From the NCBI GenBank assembly GCA_965230755.1, contig CBDDLT010000015.1, positions 248,001-312,000 on the forward strand: DNA of 64,000 nucleotides, read 5' to 3'. Origin of the DNA: DATFJT01 sp965230755 (GTDB lineage Bacteria > Bacteroidota > Bacteroidia > Chitinophagales > Saprospiraceae). The translations under genes and the position numbers were made by a program. A model generated the notes under the pieces. That model saw nothing but the letters and a program-made list of their open reading frames with translations. It was not told the DNA's origin and ran no database searches. Shown here piece after piece: positions 18,263 to 27,100 of this stretch. Every line of letters begins with the position of its first letter. The first letter of the stretch is position 1.

Positions 18263-18686
18263 AAAAAACTCAATTAAACTTATTCATTCATTTACCCCGT
18301 AAAGACATTCTGAAAAAAATCGAAAAGCATCACTTTTTCTTTCCATATCACGGCTTGCAAATATTCAATTTTTTTTTCAATTATAAAGAATATTTCTCCG
18401 CCTTTTTGACAAAAAAATTTGACTAAAATCAGGTCAAAAACTAAGTCATTATTTTTCAACAACTTACAATAAGTTAATTCAAAATAAAATTTGAAAAAAT
18501 CAAGGAATTATATTTCGGTATGAGCCATTATTGGCAAATTAAATAGCGAAACGCTGACTTACAAAAGCTTATATATTTAAAAATATAATTATGTTTTTAG
18601 GTTTTAGTGAAAGTTTCAAAACAACAATGTAACCTTATGATTAACAATATATTAAGTTATAATATCTAGATTATTTTTGAAGGCGC
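18263..18686. other. AT-rich intergenic region upstream of dnaA
   Basis: 424 bp between dnaA and the metallophosphatase gene, with long runs of A and T and direct AT-rich blocks. No exact TTATCCACA-type DnaA box was found; the nearest match, TTTTCAACA near 18464, differs at two positions. It must hold the dnaA promoter. The origin is not shown to be here. Confidence 0.5.
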
Positions 18687-19610
18687 CTAAATTTCAATGT
18701 TTTTATGGCTTATTTGACGAAGGCTAAAAGGCTTTTTTCTGGAGTTAAAAGCAACATCTATTCGACCTAAGATCAGACCTGCCCAACCCACCTGATTGAT
18801 CAGAACATTTTGAGCATTTTTATTCTTTACCGTTCGAGGTTCACTCATAAAACTATGGGTGTGTCCCCCTAAGATAATATCTATATTCTCCGTTAAGGCC
18901 GCGAGTTTCATATCAGATATTTTATTGGTTTTGTATTCTAAGCCTAGATGAGATAATAGAATGACAAGATCGCAATCGTGATCCTTTTTCAATGTTGCGG
19001 CGTATCGATTTACAGATTTTATAGGGTCCGCGTATTCCGCATTACCGTATAATGATCTAGGGACCAAACCTTCCAACTCAACACCAACTCCTGTGATTCC
19101 AATTTTGAGTTTTCCCTTTTTTATAATCTTATAGGGTAAAACAATATCATGTAAGGGAGTATCTTTCAATATATAATTGCAATTCAACAAAGGAAAAGAT
19201 GCATTTCTCATATTTTCTCCCAATAATTCGATCCCAGCATCGAAATCATGATTTCCAATCGTCCCGGCATCATAAGCCAGTTCATCCATTACTTCTATCT
19301 CCAACTTCCCATTGAAAAAGTTAAAATACGGTGTTCCTTGCATCATGTCACCGGCATCTAATAGTAGTACATTATCTCTCTCCGATCGAATCTTATCAAT
19401 AAGCTTTTTGCGAGACACCGCCCCACCCTGCGATGGATACCTTCGATGGTCAGAAGGAAATGGATCTATTCTACTGTGAACATCATTCGTGTGCAGAATC
19501 GTCAATGTTTCAAGTTTTTCAGTTCGCAGAAACTGCGACGCAGGGACTAAACCCAGCCCAACAACAAATCCGTATTGCGCGCTATCTTGTAAGAATGTCC
19601 TTCGATTCAT
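18687..19610 (-). CDS. 5'-nucleotidase/UshA-type metallophosphatase, catalytic domain only
   Basis: 307 residues: an N-terminal export signal (MNRRTFLQDSAQYGFVVGLG; a twin-arginine-like RR is present) and then a calcineurin-like phosphoesterase domain. The metal-binding motifs appear in order: HTNDVHSRID, LLDAGDMMQG, GNHDFDAG, LLSHLG and GGHTHSF. This is the catalytic half of periplasmic 5'-nucleotidases. The substrate-binding C-terminal half is encoded by a separate gene 12 bp upstream. The pair should act together in the periplasm on nucleotides or related phosphate esters; the substrate is not known. Confidence 0.92.
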   Translation of the reverse strand: MNRRTFLQDSAQYGFVVGLGLVPASQFLRTEKLETLTILHTNDVHSRIDPFPSDHRRYPSQGGAVSRKKLIDKIRSERDNVLLLDAGDMMQGTPYFNFFNGKLEIEVMDELAYDAGTIGNHDFDAGIELLGENMRNASFPLLNCNYILKDTPLHDIVLPYKIIKKGKLKIGITGVGVELEGLVPRSLYGNAEYADPIKSVNRYAATLKKDHDCDLVILLSHLGLEYKTNKISDMKLAALTENIDIILGGHTHSFMSEPRTVKNKNAQNVLINQVGWAGLILGRIDVAFNSRKKPFSLRQISHKNIEI

Positions 19611-19622
19611 TTGGTTGTATTA

Positions 19623-20375
19623 TTATTCGAAAATGATAATTCTTCCGTTTAACTCGGCATAAACTTTTCCATTATCTGCCTGAAGTTCTTCAATGTGTTC
19701 TATAATCTTATCCCTCATCAACCAATCAAAATATTCCTTATCCCAGTCAGCCATAAAACTGCATCCATCACCACCGTTAGCCATATAATCATTAGCAAGC
19801 AAGGTGTATCTCGTTCCAGGCTTGACCAGTTTACCATTGATCAAAACGACCAGCTGATCGGACTCCTTGGTAATCTGGACCCCATTGCTAACAGGCCAAC
19901 CTCCCATACCCATCATATGTCGCATCAATTCCATGAGCTGTTCTCCTGTCACTTGGCACAAAACCAAGGTATTATCGAATGGCATCAATTCGTACACATC
20001 ACCCAGCGTTATCTCTCCCGAATCAATAACCGGGACCCGAATTCCACCATAATTCATGACGCACAAGTCTATCTCTGCCTCTAGCTCCTCCTCTGCTTCC
20101 TCAAGAAGTAAATCTGTCATAAAATTGCCTAAAGTACCTTCTGGCTGCATTTTATTTAAAGGGACAATACCATATCCAATCACTTTGGACATTTTGGATT
20201 CAAGCTCCTTTCTGTAGGGTGTGATTAAATTTTCCAGCTCTTGATCCGACAGGGTCGAATTGTTTACCTCAACCTCCTCATATTGATAGTAAAATTCTTT
20301 TCCTTTGAAATTCTTATTGCAGGATAAGCATGTTAATAAGGGCAATACAAGGAGTAGAACTCTCAGGAAATTCAT
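19623..20375 (-). CDS. 5'-nucleotidase C-terminal domain lipoprotein
   Basis: 250 residues with lipobox TCLSC (C19). It matches the 5_nucleotid_C domain: LGNFMTDLLLEEA, CVMNYGGIRVPVIDSGEITLGD, YELMPFDNTLVLCQVTGEQL, and NDYMANGGDGC. This domain supplies the nucleotide-base binding side of UshA-like enzymes and has no metal site of its own. It is encoded just before the catalytic metallophosphatase (12-bp gap) and overlaps the preceding 183-residue gene by 4 bp, so these are three genes of one operon. Confidence 0.92.
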   Translation of the reverse strand: MNFLRVLLLVLPLLTCLSCNKNFKGKEFYYQYEEVEVNNSTLSDQELENLITPYRKELESKMSKVIGYGIVPLNKMQPEGTLGNFMTDLLLEEAEEELEAEIDLCVMNYGGIRVPVIDSGEITLGDVYELMPFDNTLVLCQVTGEQLMELMRHMMGMGGWPVSNGVQITKESDQLVVLINGKLVKPGTRYTLLANDYMANGGDGCSFMADWDKEYFDWLMRDKIIEHIEELQADNGKVYAELNGRIIIFE

Positions 20376-20923
20376 AAAAGTATTTTAGTTTCTTCTTTAA
20401 TAGCTTTACGAGCTGTGTTCAGCGCTTCATCGTTCTGAGAACCAATGTACCAATTAATTTTCTCAATCAGTTTAATCGCCTCATCATTGTCATTCAGTCC
20501 TTCTTTTAAATTGCTAAGCAGGTTGATCTGATGATCTCTAACCGTCTTGATGATTTCCCATAAGCGGTCCGACACATAAAGTTGCTGAGTAATATTGTGT
20601 TCTAATTCTTCTTGTAATGCGATCAACATGGTATAATAAAGTTCGCGAACACTCATCTTAGCTTGATGAAAACGATAAACCATGCTTTGCAGATCTATTC
20701 GTTCTATATAGAGTGCCATTCTCTCAAGGGCTTGTAATCTGAGTTTCAGCTGATGAGAAGACCTCTGCTCACTGATTTTTGATTGCAATATATTGCGGAT
20801 ACTGCGGCTTTGGCTTTTTATAGTCCTAGTAAACAAAAAGTAAAAGAGCAGAAGCGGAAGAACTATTTTCAATAGATCAAGAACATGGTACCACCAGGAA
20901 TTCATAAATGAATATTTTTGCAC
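20372..20923 (-). CDS. Single-pass membrane protein with coiled coil, unknown function
   Basis: 183 residues: one N-terminal membrane segment (about 14-28, VLDLLKIVLPLLLFYFLF) followed by an almost entirely helical, charged region likely to form coiled coil (residues about 35-180). No catalytic motif is seen. It is first in the operon with the split 5'-nucleotidase (4-bp overlap). It looks like a conserved uncharacterised protein of this phylum. Confidence 0.7.
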   Translation of the reverse strand: MQKYSFMNSWWYHVLDLLKIVLPLLLFYFLFTRTIKSQSRSIRNILQSKISEQRSSHQLKLRLQALERMALYIERIDLQSMVYRFHQAKMSVRELYYTMLIALQEELEHNITQQLYVSDRLWEIIKTVRDHQINLLSNLKEGLNDNDEAIKLIEKINWYIGSQNDEALNTARKAIKEETKILL

Positions 20924-21021
20924 TAAGTTATGAATTAGTAGTAATTTAGAGTCAAAATAATCTGGCGAAGAATTGAACTATAGGATTATTATTTGCGTTT
21001 TAATACCAAATTAAAGAAAAG

Positions 21022-21378
21022 ATGTCTACTACCAGTACTATAAAAAAATGTCCTGTTAATATAACACCACAAGCAGTTGAACAACTATTGAGGATCAAAG
21101 AAGATCAGAATATAGCTCAAGAGTATGTACTTAGAATTGGTGTTAAAGGAGGTGGCTGCTCTGGCTTCCAGTATATTCTTGGTTTTGATGAGCTAAAAGA
21201 TGGAGATGAATTATATAGCATCAACGAAGACCTAAAAGTAGTCATCAAAAAATCTCATGGCCTTTACCTGGCCGGAATGGAAATTGACTGGTTGGAAGGA
21301 TTAGATAATCGAGGATTCAGCTTTAACAATCCCAATGCCACAGATACATGTGGTTGTGGAACTAGTTTTTCTGCCTAA
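21022..21378 (+). CDS. HesB/IscA-family iron-sulfur cluster assembly protein
   Basis: 118 residues of the A-type Fe-S carrier family. The three conserved cysteines are C46 (KGGGCSGFQY), C110 and C112 (DTCGCGTSF). These proteins accept clusters from the scaffold and hand them to target enzymes in the cytosol. No suf or isc genes are adjacent. It converges with the SRPBCC gene, overlapping by 4 bp at the 3' ends. Confidence 0.93.
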   Translation: MSTTSTIKKCPVNITPQAVEQLLRIKEDQNIAQEYVLRIGVKGGGCSGFQYILGFDELKDGDELYSINEDLKVVIKKSHGLYLAGMEIDWLEGLDNRGFSFNNPNATDTCGCGTSFSA

Positions 21379-21827
21379 TTTCTTTCGTCGAAGGGAATAA
21401 TAATTCCTTTTTCTACATAATCTTTTAAGCCATTTAGAAGAAGAGCCCAACAAAAAGAGGATCTTCTGAAATGAGCGTTGCACTGCTGCCAGCCTTTATG
21501 GAAAAACTTAGCTAGTACTTCTCCATTGGTTTCTTCCAGGTTAAAACCAAACTGTGTTGTAGACCAATCTTTATCAGAACTGGTCATTTTAACATGAAAA
21601 GACTTATTTTCTTCTAGCTTGATCACCTCTCCCTTCCAGTCGTATTCCGGCCCAAAATAGAAGCGATATGTCTCTGACAGCTTTCTCTCTCCTGAACATT
21701 CTAAGGGCCACCAATTGATCAGCTCAGCAGGAAGACTGAAGGCATCATAGACTTTTTCTAAAGAAGAATTAATGCTAACATCATGGTAAATATCGAAGCT
21801 CATGGGTAATTCATCATTAATTAACAA
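21375..21827 (-). CDS. SRPBCC / AHSA1-like ligand-binding protein
   Basis: 150 residues with the START-like pattern of activator-of-Hsp90 homologue 1 family proteins: SLEKVYDAFSLPAELINWWP at the N-terminal helix, a beta sheet through VIKLEENKSFHVKMTS, and a long C-terminal helix (CWALLLNGLKDYVEKGI). Such proteins bind hydrophobic ligands in a cavity; the ligand is unknown. It lies downstream of the pbpC/alpha-2-macroglobulin pair, 23 bp beyond pbpC's start side on the operon's other flank, and converges with the iscA-like gene. Confidence 0.8.
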   Translation of the reverse strand: MLINDELPMSFDIYHDVSINSSLEKVYDAFSLPAELINWWPLECSGERKLSETYRFYFGPEYDWKGEVIKLEENKSFHVKMTSSDKDWSTTQFGFNLEETNGEVLAKFFHKGWQQCNAHFRRSSFCWALLLNGLKDYVEKGIIIPFDERN

Positions 21828-21850
21828 AAAGGCATGACTGACCCATTAAA

Positions 21851-24157
21851 CTAAGGCCACACAACATTAAATATAAGCTTTTTCCTAATTCCGGATTTTC
21901 CGACAACCTGAAGTTCGTGTTCCCCCGGTTGAGGCAACATGTTCAAGAGATGTTCTTGACCTGCTGTTTGGTCCAGATACCTTCCATCCAGAAACCAAAA
22001 AACTACTTCTGATTCTAAACCGCAACTGAGTTCGGCGATCAATTGTCTTCGCTCACCATTAGACTCAACTGGTAAAACAATATTGCTTTGAGGTCTGGGG
22101 TAAATGAAGTCGATTAAATTTGCTTCCGACTCTCCAATACATTCCTGATGTATGGACGGAAGTAAAAAGTAATTAGGATTTTCTTTCTTATAATAATGGC
22201 TTATCAATGATGGCAACTGAAATATAGTATCCCGGGGTTCGTCGGATTTGAGGCAAGATTGCGGCTTCCAAAATCCGTCTTCAGTATGCTTCCCTGCAAC
22301 ATGATAATTACATACCTTCCATCTTTCTGATAATCGGTCAACCGAAATTCTTTCTTTTGTTATGCACAATGGTCCAGCTTTCTTTCCAGAGTCAGAACAG
22401 ATTTCAATATGCTTTTCGAATTCTTGCCCCTTACCAATTTCCTCGGAATCAGTCAGGCTATTCATGATATCGAAAAAGATAGGGGCGGCCTTGTTAATTC
22501 CGGTTAATCCTTCCCTGGATTCTCCATCTTCGTTCCCAGTCCAAACTCCAACAGTATATCTACCATCAAAACCTATGGTCCAAGCATCCCGGAATCCATA
22601 ACTAGTGCCTGTTTTCCAAGCTATTTTCCTTCGCGAAGCCAAGCGCTCCCAACCCATTTGACTCACGGGTCGTGATAACTCCGACATCGCCTTGACCATA
22701 TGATTGAGCGCAAACGAGCTCAATGAATAGTTGCCCTGACGGACTTCTTCTCCCTCTTCTATTCTAAAATTACTAAAGCTACTGTCGCCATTATGATACG
22801 AACCATTGACTCCGTGATAGGCCTGAACCAGACTGAATAAATTGCTCTCTCCGCCACCTAATATGATGGACAATCCATAGTGTTCTGCTCCCTTATTGAG
22901 ATAATCCAACTTTAGATTGGCTAGATGATCGTAGAATGCTCTGTAGCCCACTAAATTTAGACTTCGCACTGCAGGAATATTGAGCGATAGATTGATCATA
23001 TTGTTCAATGGAACGGCCCCACGAAATTTTTTGTCGAAATTTTGAGGTTGAAATCCATCGATAATAGTTGGAATATCTCCTACTAATTCCTCTGGCAATA
23101 AAAAAGATTTATCCAGAGCGTATCCGTATAAAAAAGGCTTTAGCAAACTTCCATAACTTCTGGGTGCTTGATTTAAATCCAAAAATCGAAAATTACCCTC
23201 ATGATCGGACAAATTCCCAATATACGCTACCAGTTCACGATTACGCGAATCAACAACCATGGCTGAAACCGCCTTAATTCCATCATTGCGAAGTGCATTG
23301 AGCTGATTTTCAAGTAATCCTTGAATTCGAAGATTAATCTCTTGATCTATCGTGCTTTTAAAAATATTTTGATCCGGAAATTTTTCAATCAAGTAATTCA
23401 ATAGGTGAAGTCCTTGAATAGGAATCAATACTGGTCTATCGGGAATTTCTTCTGCCAAATACAATTTTAATTCACTAGAATCGAAATAGTTCTTTTTGGC
23501 CAACTTTCTTAATAGGGCATTTCTCTTGATCAGAAGTTCTTCTCTATTTTTTCCAGGATGAATTAGCGCTGGGGCATTAGGAAGAACAGCAAGTGTGGCT
23601 GTTTCTGCCCAGCTCAATTGATGAAGATCCCTGCCATAATATCTCCAAGCAGCTGTTTCCGCACCTATGACATTACCACCAAAAGGAGCCAGTTGACACC
23701 AGTGATGAAATATCTTTCGTTTGGACATCTTAAGCTCTAGCTGCACTGCTCCTAGTATTTCCAATATTTTTTGCCAGTAATTTCTCTTCCCCTTTTGCCT
23801 GGACATTCTAACTACTTGCATGGTTATGGTACTTCCGCCACGGACTATTTTACCCTCTTTGATGTTTAGGTAAAAAGCCTTTATCAAAGAAATGGGATTA
23901 AATCCGGGATGAAAATGGAAGTACGAATCTTCAAACTCTTTAACACAGACAAAGAGTTTTTCGGGGTTTTCACTGTACTGGGGAAAACGCCATTGATCAT
24001 CCAACGCAACTTTGGCCGCCAGCATCTGCCCACCCTTCGAAAGCAATACTTTAGAGAAAGGACTAGAGTTGAGCGGTACTCGAACACTGAAAACAAGCCC
24101 AAATAAAACTATAAGGACCACAAGAAACCTATAATACAGGCGCCTTTTTCTACTCAA
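21851..24157 (-). CDS. pbpC: Penicillin-binding protein 1C
   Basis: 768 residues: a short cytoplasmic tail and membrane anchor (about 8-25), a GT51 glycosyltransferase domain with E76/D77 (KEFEDSYFHFHPGF) and RGGSTITMQ (106-114), then a transpeptidase domain with the SxxK nucleophile S337 (YGSLLKPF) and KTGTSYGF (K515-T518), and a C-terminal BiPBP_C domain. It polymerises and cross-links peptidoglycan in the periplasm. Its start overlaps the end of the alpha-2-macroglobulin gene by 8 bp, the classical pairing seen in many Gram-negative bacteria. Together they are thought to link wall repair with trapping of invading proteases. Confidence 0.95.
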   Translation of the reverse strand: MSRKRRLYYRFLVVLIVLFGLVFSVRVPLNSSPFSKVLLSKGGQMLAAKVALDDQWRFPQYSENPEKLFVCVKEFEDSYFHFHPGFNPISLIKAFYLNIKEGKIVRGGSTITMQVVRMSRQKGKRNYWQKILEILGAVQLELKMSKRKIFHHWCQLAPFGGNVIGAETAAWRYYGRDLHQLSWAETATLAVLPNAPALIHPGKNREELLIKRNALLRKLAKKNYFDSSELKLYLAEEIPDRPVLIPIQGLHLLNYLIEKFPDQNIFKSTIDQEINLRIQGLLENQLNALRNDGIKAVSAMVVDSRNRELVAYIGNLSDHEGNFRFLDLNQAPRSYGSLLKPFLYGYALDKSFLLPEELVGDIPTIIDGFQPQNFDKKFRGAVPLNNMINLSLNIPAVRSLNLVGYRAFYDHLANLKLDYLNKGAEHYGLSIILGGGESNLFSLVQAYHGVNGSYHNGDSSFSNFRIEEGEEVRQGNYSLSSFALNHMVKAMSELSRPVSQMGWERLASRRKIAWKTGTSYGFRDAWTIGFDGRYTVGVWTGNEDGESREGLTGINKAAPIFFDIMNSLTDSEEIGKGQEFEKHIEICSDSGKKAGPLCITKERISVDRLSERWKVCNYHVAGKHTEDGFWKPQSCLKSDEPRDTIFQLPSLISHYYKKENPNYFLLPSIHQECIGESEANLIDFIYPRPQSNIVLPVESNGERRQLIAELSCGLESEVVFWFLDGRYLDQTAGQEHLLNMLPQPGEHELQVVGKSGIRKKLIFNVVWP

Positions 24158-27100
24158 TGATTACCGTATTGGACTTCACAATCGCTTTGACATCTCCGTT
24201 GTACATATGTTCGCACACGATGGCCGGCTGCACAAACTTTCCTTCGAATGCAGCAGTTGCTTTGAAATAGAAAGTTTTCGAGTCATTAGGACCCACACTA
24301 AAAAAAGTATACACCCTGTCATCTCTATAATCCTGGTGTTCATAAGAAGCTTGGTCCGGAAATTTAACGGTCTTATTAACCCGGGGATTGATCAATTCAA
24401 AACCGGAAGGCATCTTTAAATTTAGAGCCAGGTTTTTTTGTTCTATTGGACCAGTATTGGTCACAGTAACCCGGTACATTTGCTCCTCCGCAGCATTGAG
24501 TTTTAAAGGAGACCCCAATGTATTCAGGTTTGTATTAGCCAAGCTCACATTCATGCTAATTTCCTGACTTTCATTCCTTTTTATCCTCTCTCGAGGAACA
24601 AAACGCTTGATGTGATCTACAACAATATCCGATTTGCCAAGGTTATTTACCTCGATGTCTTTATCGAAAAACTCTTTATCCAATATTATTCTTAGAGGTT
24701 CCCAATACGATTTTCGATAAACCTCTTTCGTCCCATCTATATCCACTTCGAAATGGATTTCATTTTGAAATGATGCTTTATTCTTATTGAGATATCGCGA
24801 GCAAGCCAAAAAGGCATGAGCCTTTGTCTGAGTATTAGCATAGTAGGAATTGTTTAACTTTTCTACCATATAGAAGTAATACTTTTCCAACAATTCCTTC
24901 TTGTTTTCAAATGTAGAAATTACGTCAACGATGAGGGCCAGATTCCGGCCCGAACCTCCATAGGTATAATAAGAAAAAGCCGAATTCTCCTTTTCCACAA
25001 GCGCCGTATTGAGCAGTTGATTGGCTTTTTCGTCAAACCCGGCCAATTGATAAGCTCCTGCCAGCAACATAAAGGTCAATTGCTGTGGACTCATAGACTT
25101 ACTCAATCGATTCATGGCACTCATCACCGGTTTACCACCTTTAGCCAAGACAAATAGTCGATAAGCTTGTATCATTTCTTCATTGAGCTGAATCCATTTA
25201 CTAGAAGCCTCATGCACAGACCATTTTTCAGCCACATCCCGCTGTTTTTTCAGCCATGAATTCCACATTTCATTGGGAACTTGAAAGCCTTTATTTCGAG
25301 CCTCTTGCATGAAATACCCTGTATAAATTTCTGACCAGCTGTGGTAATAAGATCCGGACCTCCAAGTAGCAAATCTTCCTTGTGAATTTTGGAAGGATTT
25401 GAGTTTGGCAATTGTCGCACCAACATAACGCTCCCTATCCTGTTTCTGAATCGGGGTCAACTCCAATATATCATCCAAAAATAATTGTGAAAATCCCGCG
25501 GAAACAGTTTGCTCCAAGCATCCGTAAGGATAGCGAATCAAATCCTCTGCGTACTCGGTGATCTTAGGTAATTTCAAACCCGAAACGATGATTTTGTGCT
25601 TGGCATAATCGGGAAATGGCAATGTTTCTATCTTTTTGTTCCATTCTTCACCTTCGTTTAAGGAAGCGGTTTCAGTGATGGAGGTATAAGCATTAGGGAA
25701 GTTGACCATGATGTCTGTCGTTTCTTCCATCTTTTTTCCTGAGCCCTCAACATTCAGCGTGAATTTTAGTTTTCCTGGGATCCCTTTCACCTTGATTGGA
25801 ACTTTTGTTAGGTCCTGATTGTCTTTAAAATTCATCTGCACAGAAGGTTTAACTAGCTCGACCCTTGATTCATCTGACTTAACTTTGAGTACAACGTTTT
25901 TGATTTTTTCATTCTCTCTGAATACAGTAACCGGTAGACTGAGTTCATCTTCTAGATTAAGACTTCGAGGAAATTGAGTCTGGAGCATAAGTGGGCTTTT
26001 TACCCGAATGAATTCCTCTTTGCTCGCAAAATCCTTATCCGTACATGCTACCAACATTACCCTCACTTTTCCGGCGTAATTCCCTAGATCCACTTTGTGC
26101 CGCTCCACTTCTCCTTTATTTAAAGTATAAGGCCCAAAAAATTTAAGAACAGGCTTAAATCTGTTAAAATCCGCCAATACATCAGCCTCATAGGCATCAT
26201 CTCCCCCTATGTTTAGAATGGCGGCAAAGTTTCCTTTGAACTTATTCATCAGCAACTTATAAATATCCCAGGTTCCAACTTGCAGTGCCATATGTCCCTC
26301 AAAATGCTTTTTTGGATCCGGCGTCTTGAATCCCGACAAATTCAACAGACCCTCATCCACTACGGCCAGTGTATACTGCATGGGTTTGCCCCCCTTTTCC
26401 GAGACTGCTATGTCAAATGCTTTCTGAACCTCAGCAGATTCTGGTAGCTTCAGGACCGGCTCCAATGCGATCTTCCGCTGCTGTACCTTAAGTTTTTGAA
26501 CGGAATACATTCTCGTTGGCCGATCATTGTTTTGTTCGCCATAGGGCTGAAGCAATGAGATATGTATATGTACTCCGGGATACCAGGATTCGTCTGGATA
26601 TACACTCAATTCTCTGTTATTAGGGCTAAGCTTCATCCAGAAAGTCTCTATTATTCTATCTCCCTGTTCGATACTGATCAAAGCCCTTGCTTTAGTGAAC
26701 TCAGGGAATTTCAAAATGACTTCTTCTCCTACCGTGCTTTCATCTTTGCTTTGTTCTACCCACAATTGATCTGGGCTATTCGTCGCATCAGCTCTTGCAT
26801 TATCCGAATACACATTGTAGTGATAGGACGATTGATGCCCGCTTTCAATATCTTCACAGACTATCTCAAATACACCTCTTCCAAATTCTTCTTCGAGATG
26901 TTGAAAAGCCGCTTTTCCATTTCTCACTGTTATCGTCTGATTGCTTAATTCCTCCCAGCTCGATTTTGATTTATAATACGATCGTCGTGACAAGCTGTAC
27001 TGATCCATCCACCACGACTTGCGATGCTTTCTTAGAATTATCCGAACATTCCTGTTGCCCTGAGCTAATTCTCCGTCTCTGTTCAAGATAACGATGGGCA

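Noticed and set aside
18263..18686. AT-rich region upstream of dnaA as the replication origin
   Set aside because: No cluster of DnaA boxes was found and origin position cannot be judged without genome-wide strand skew.
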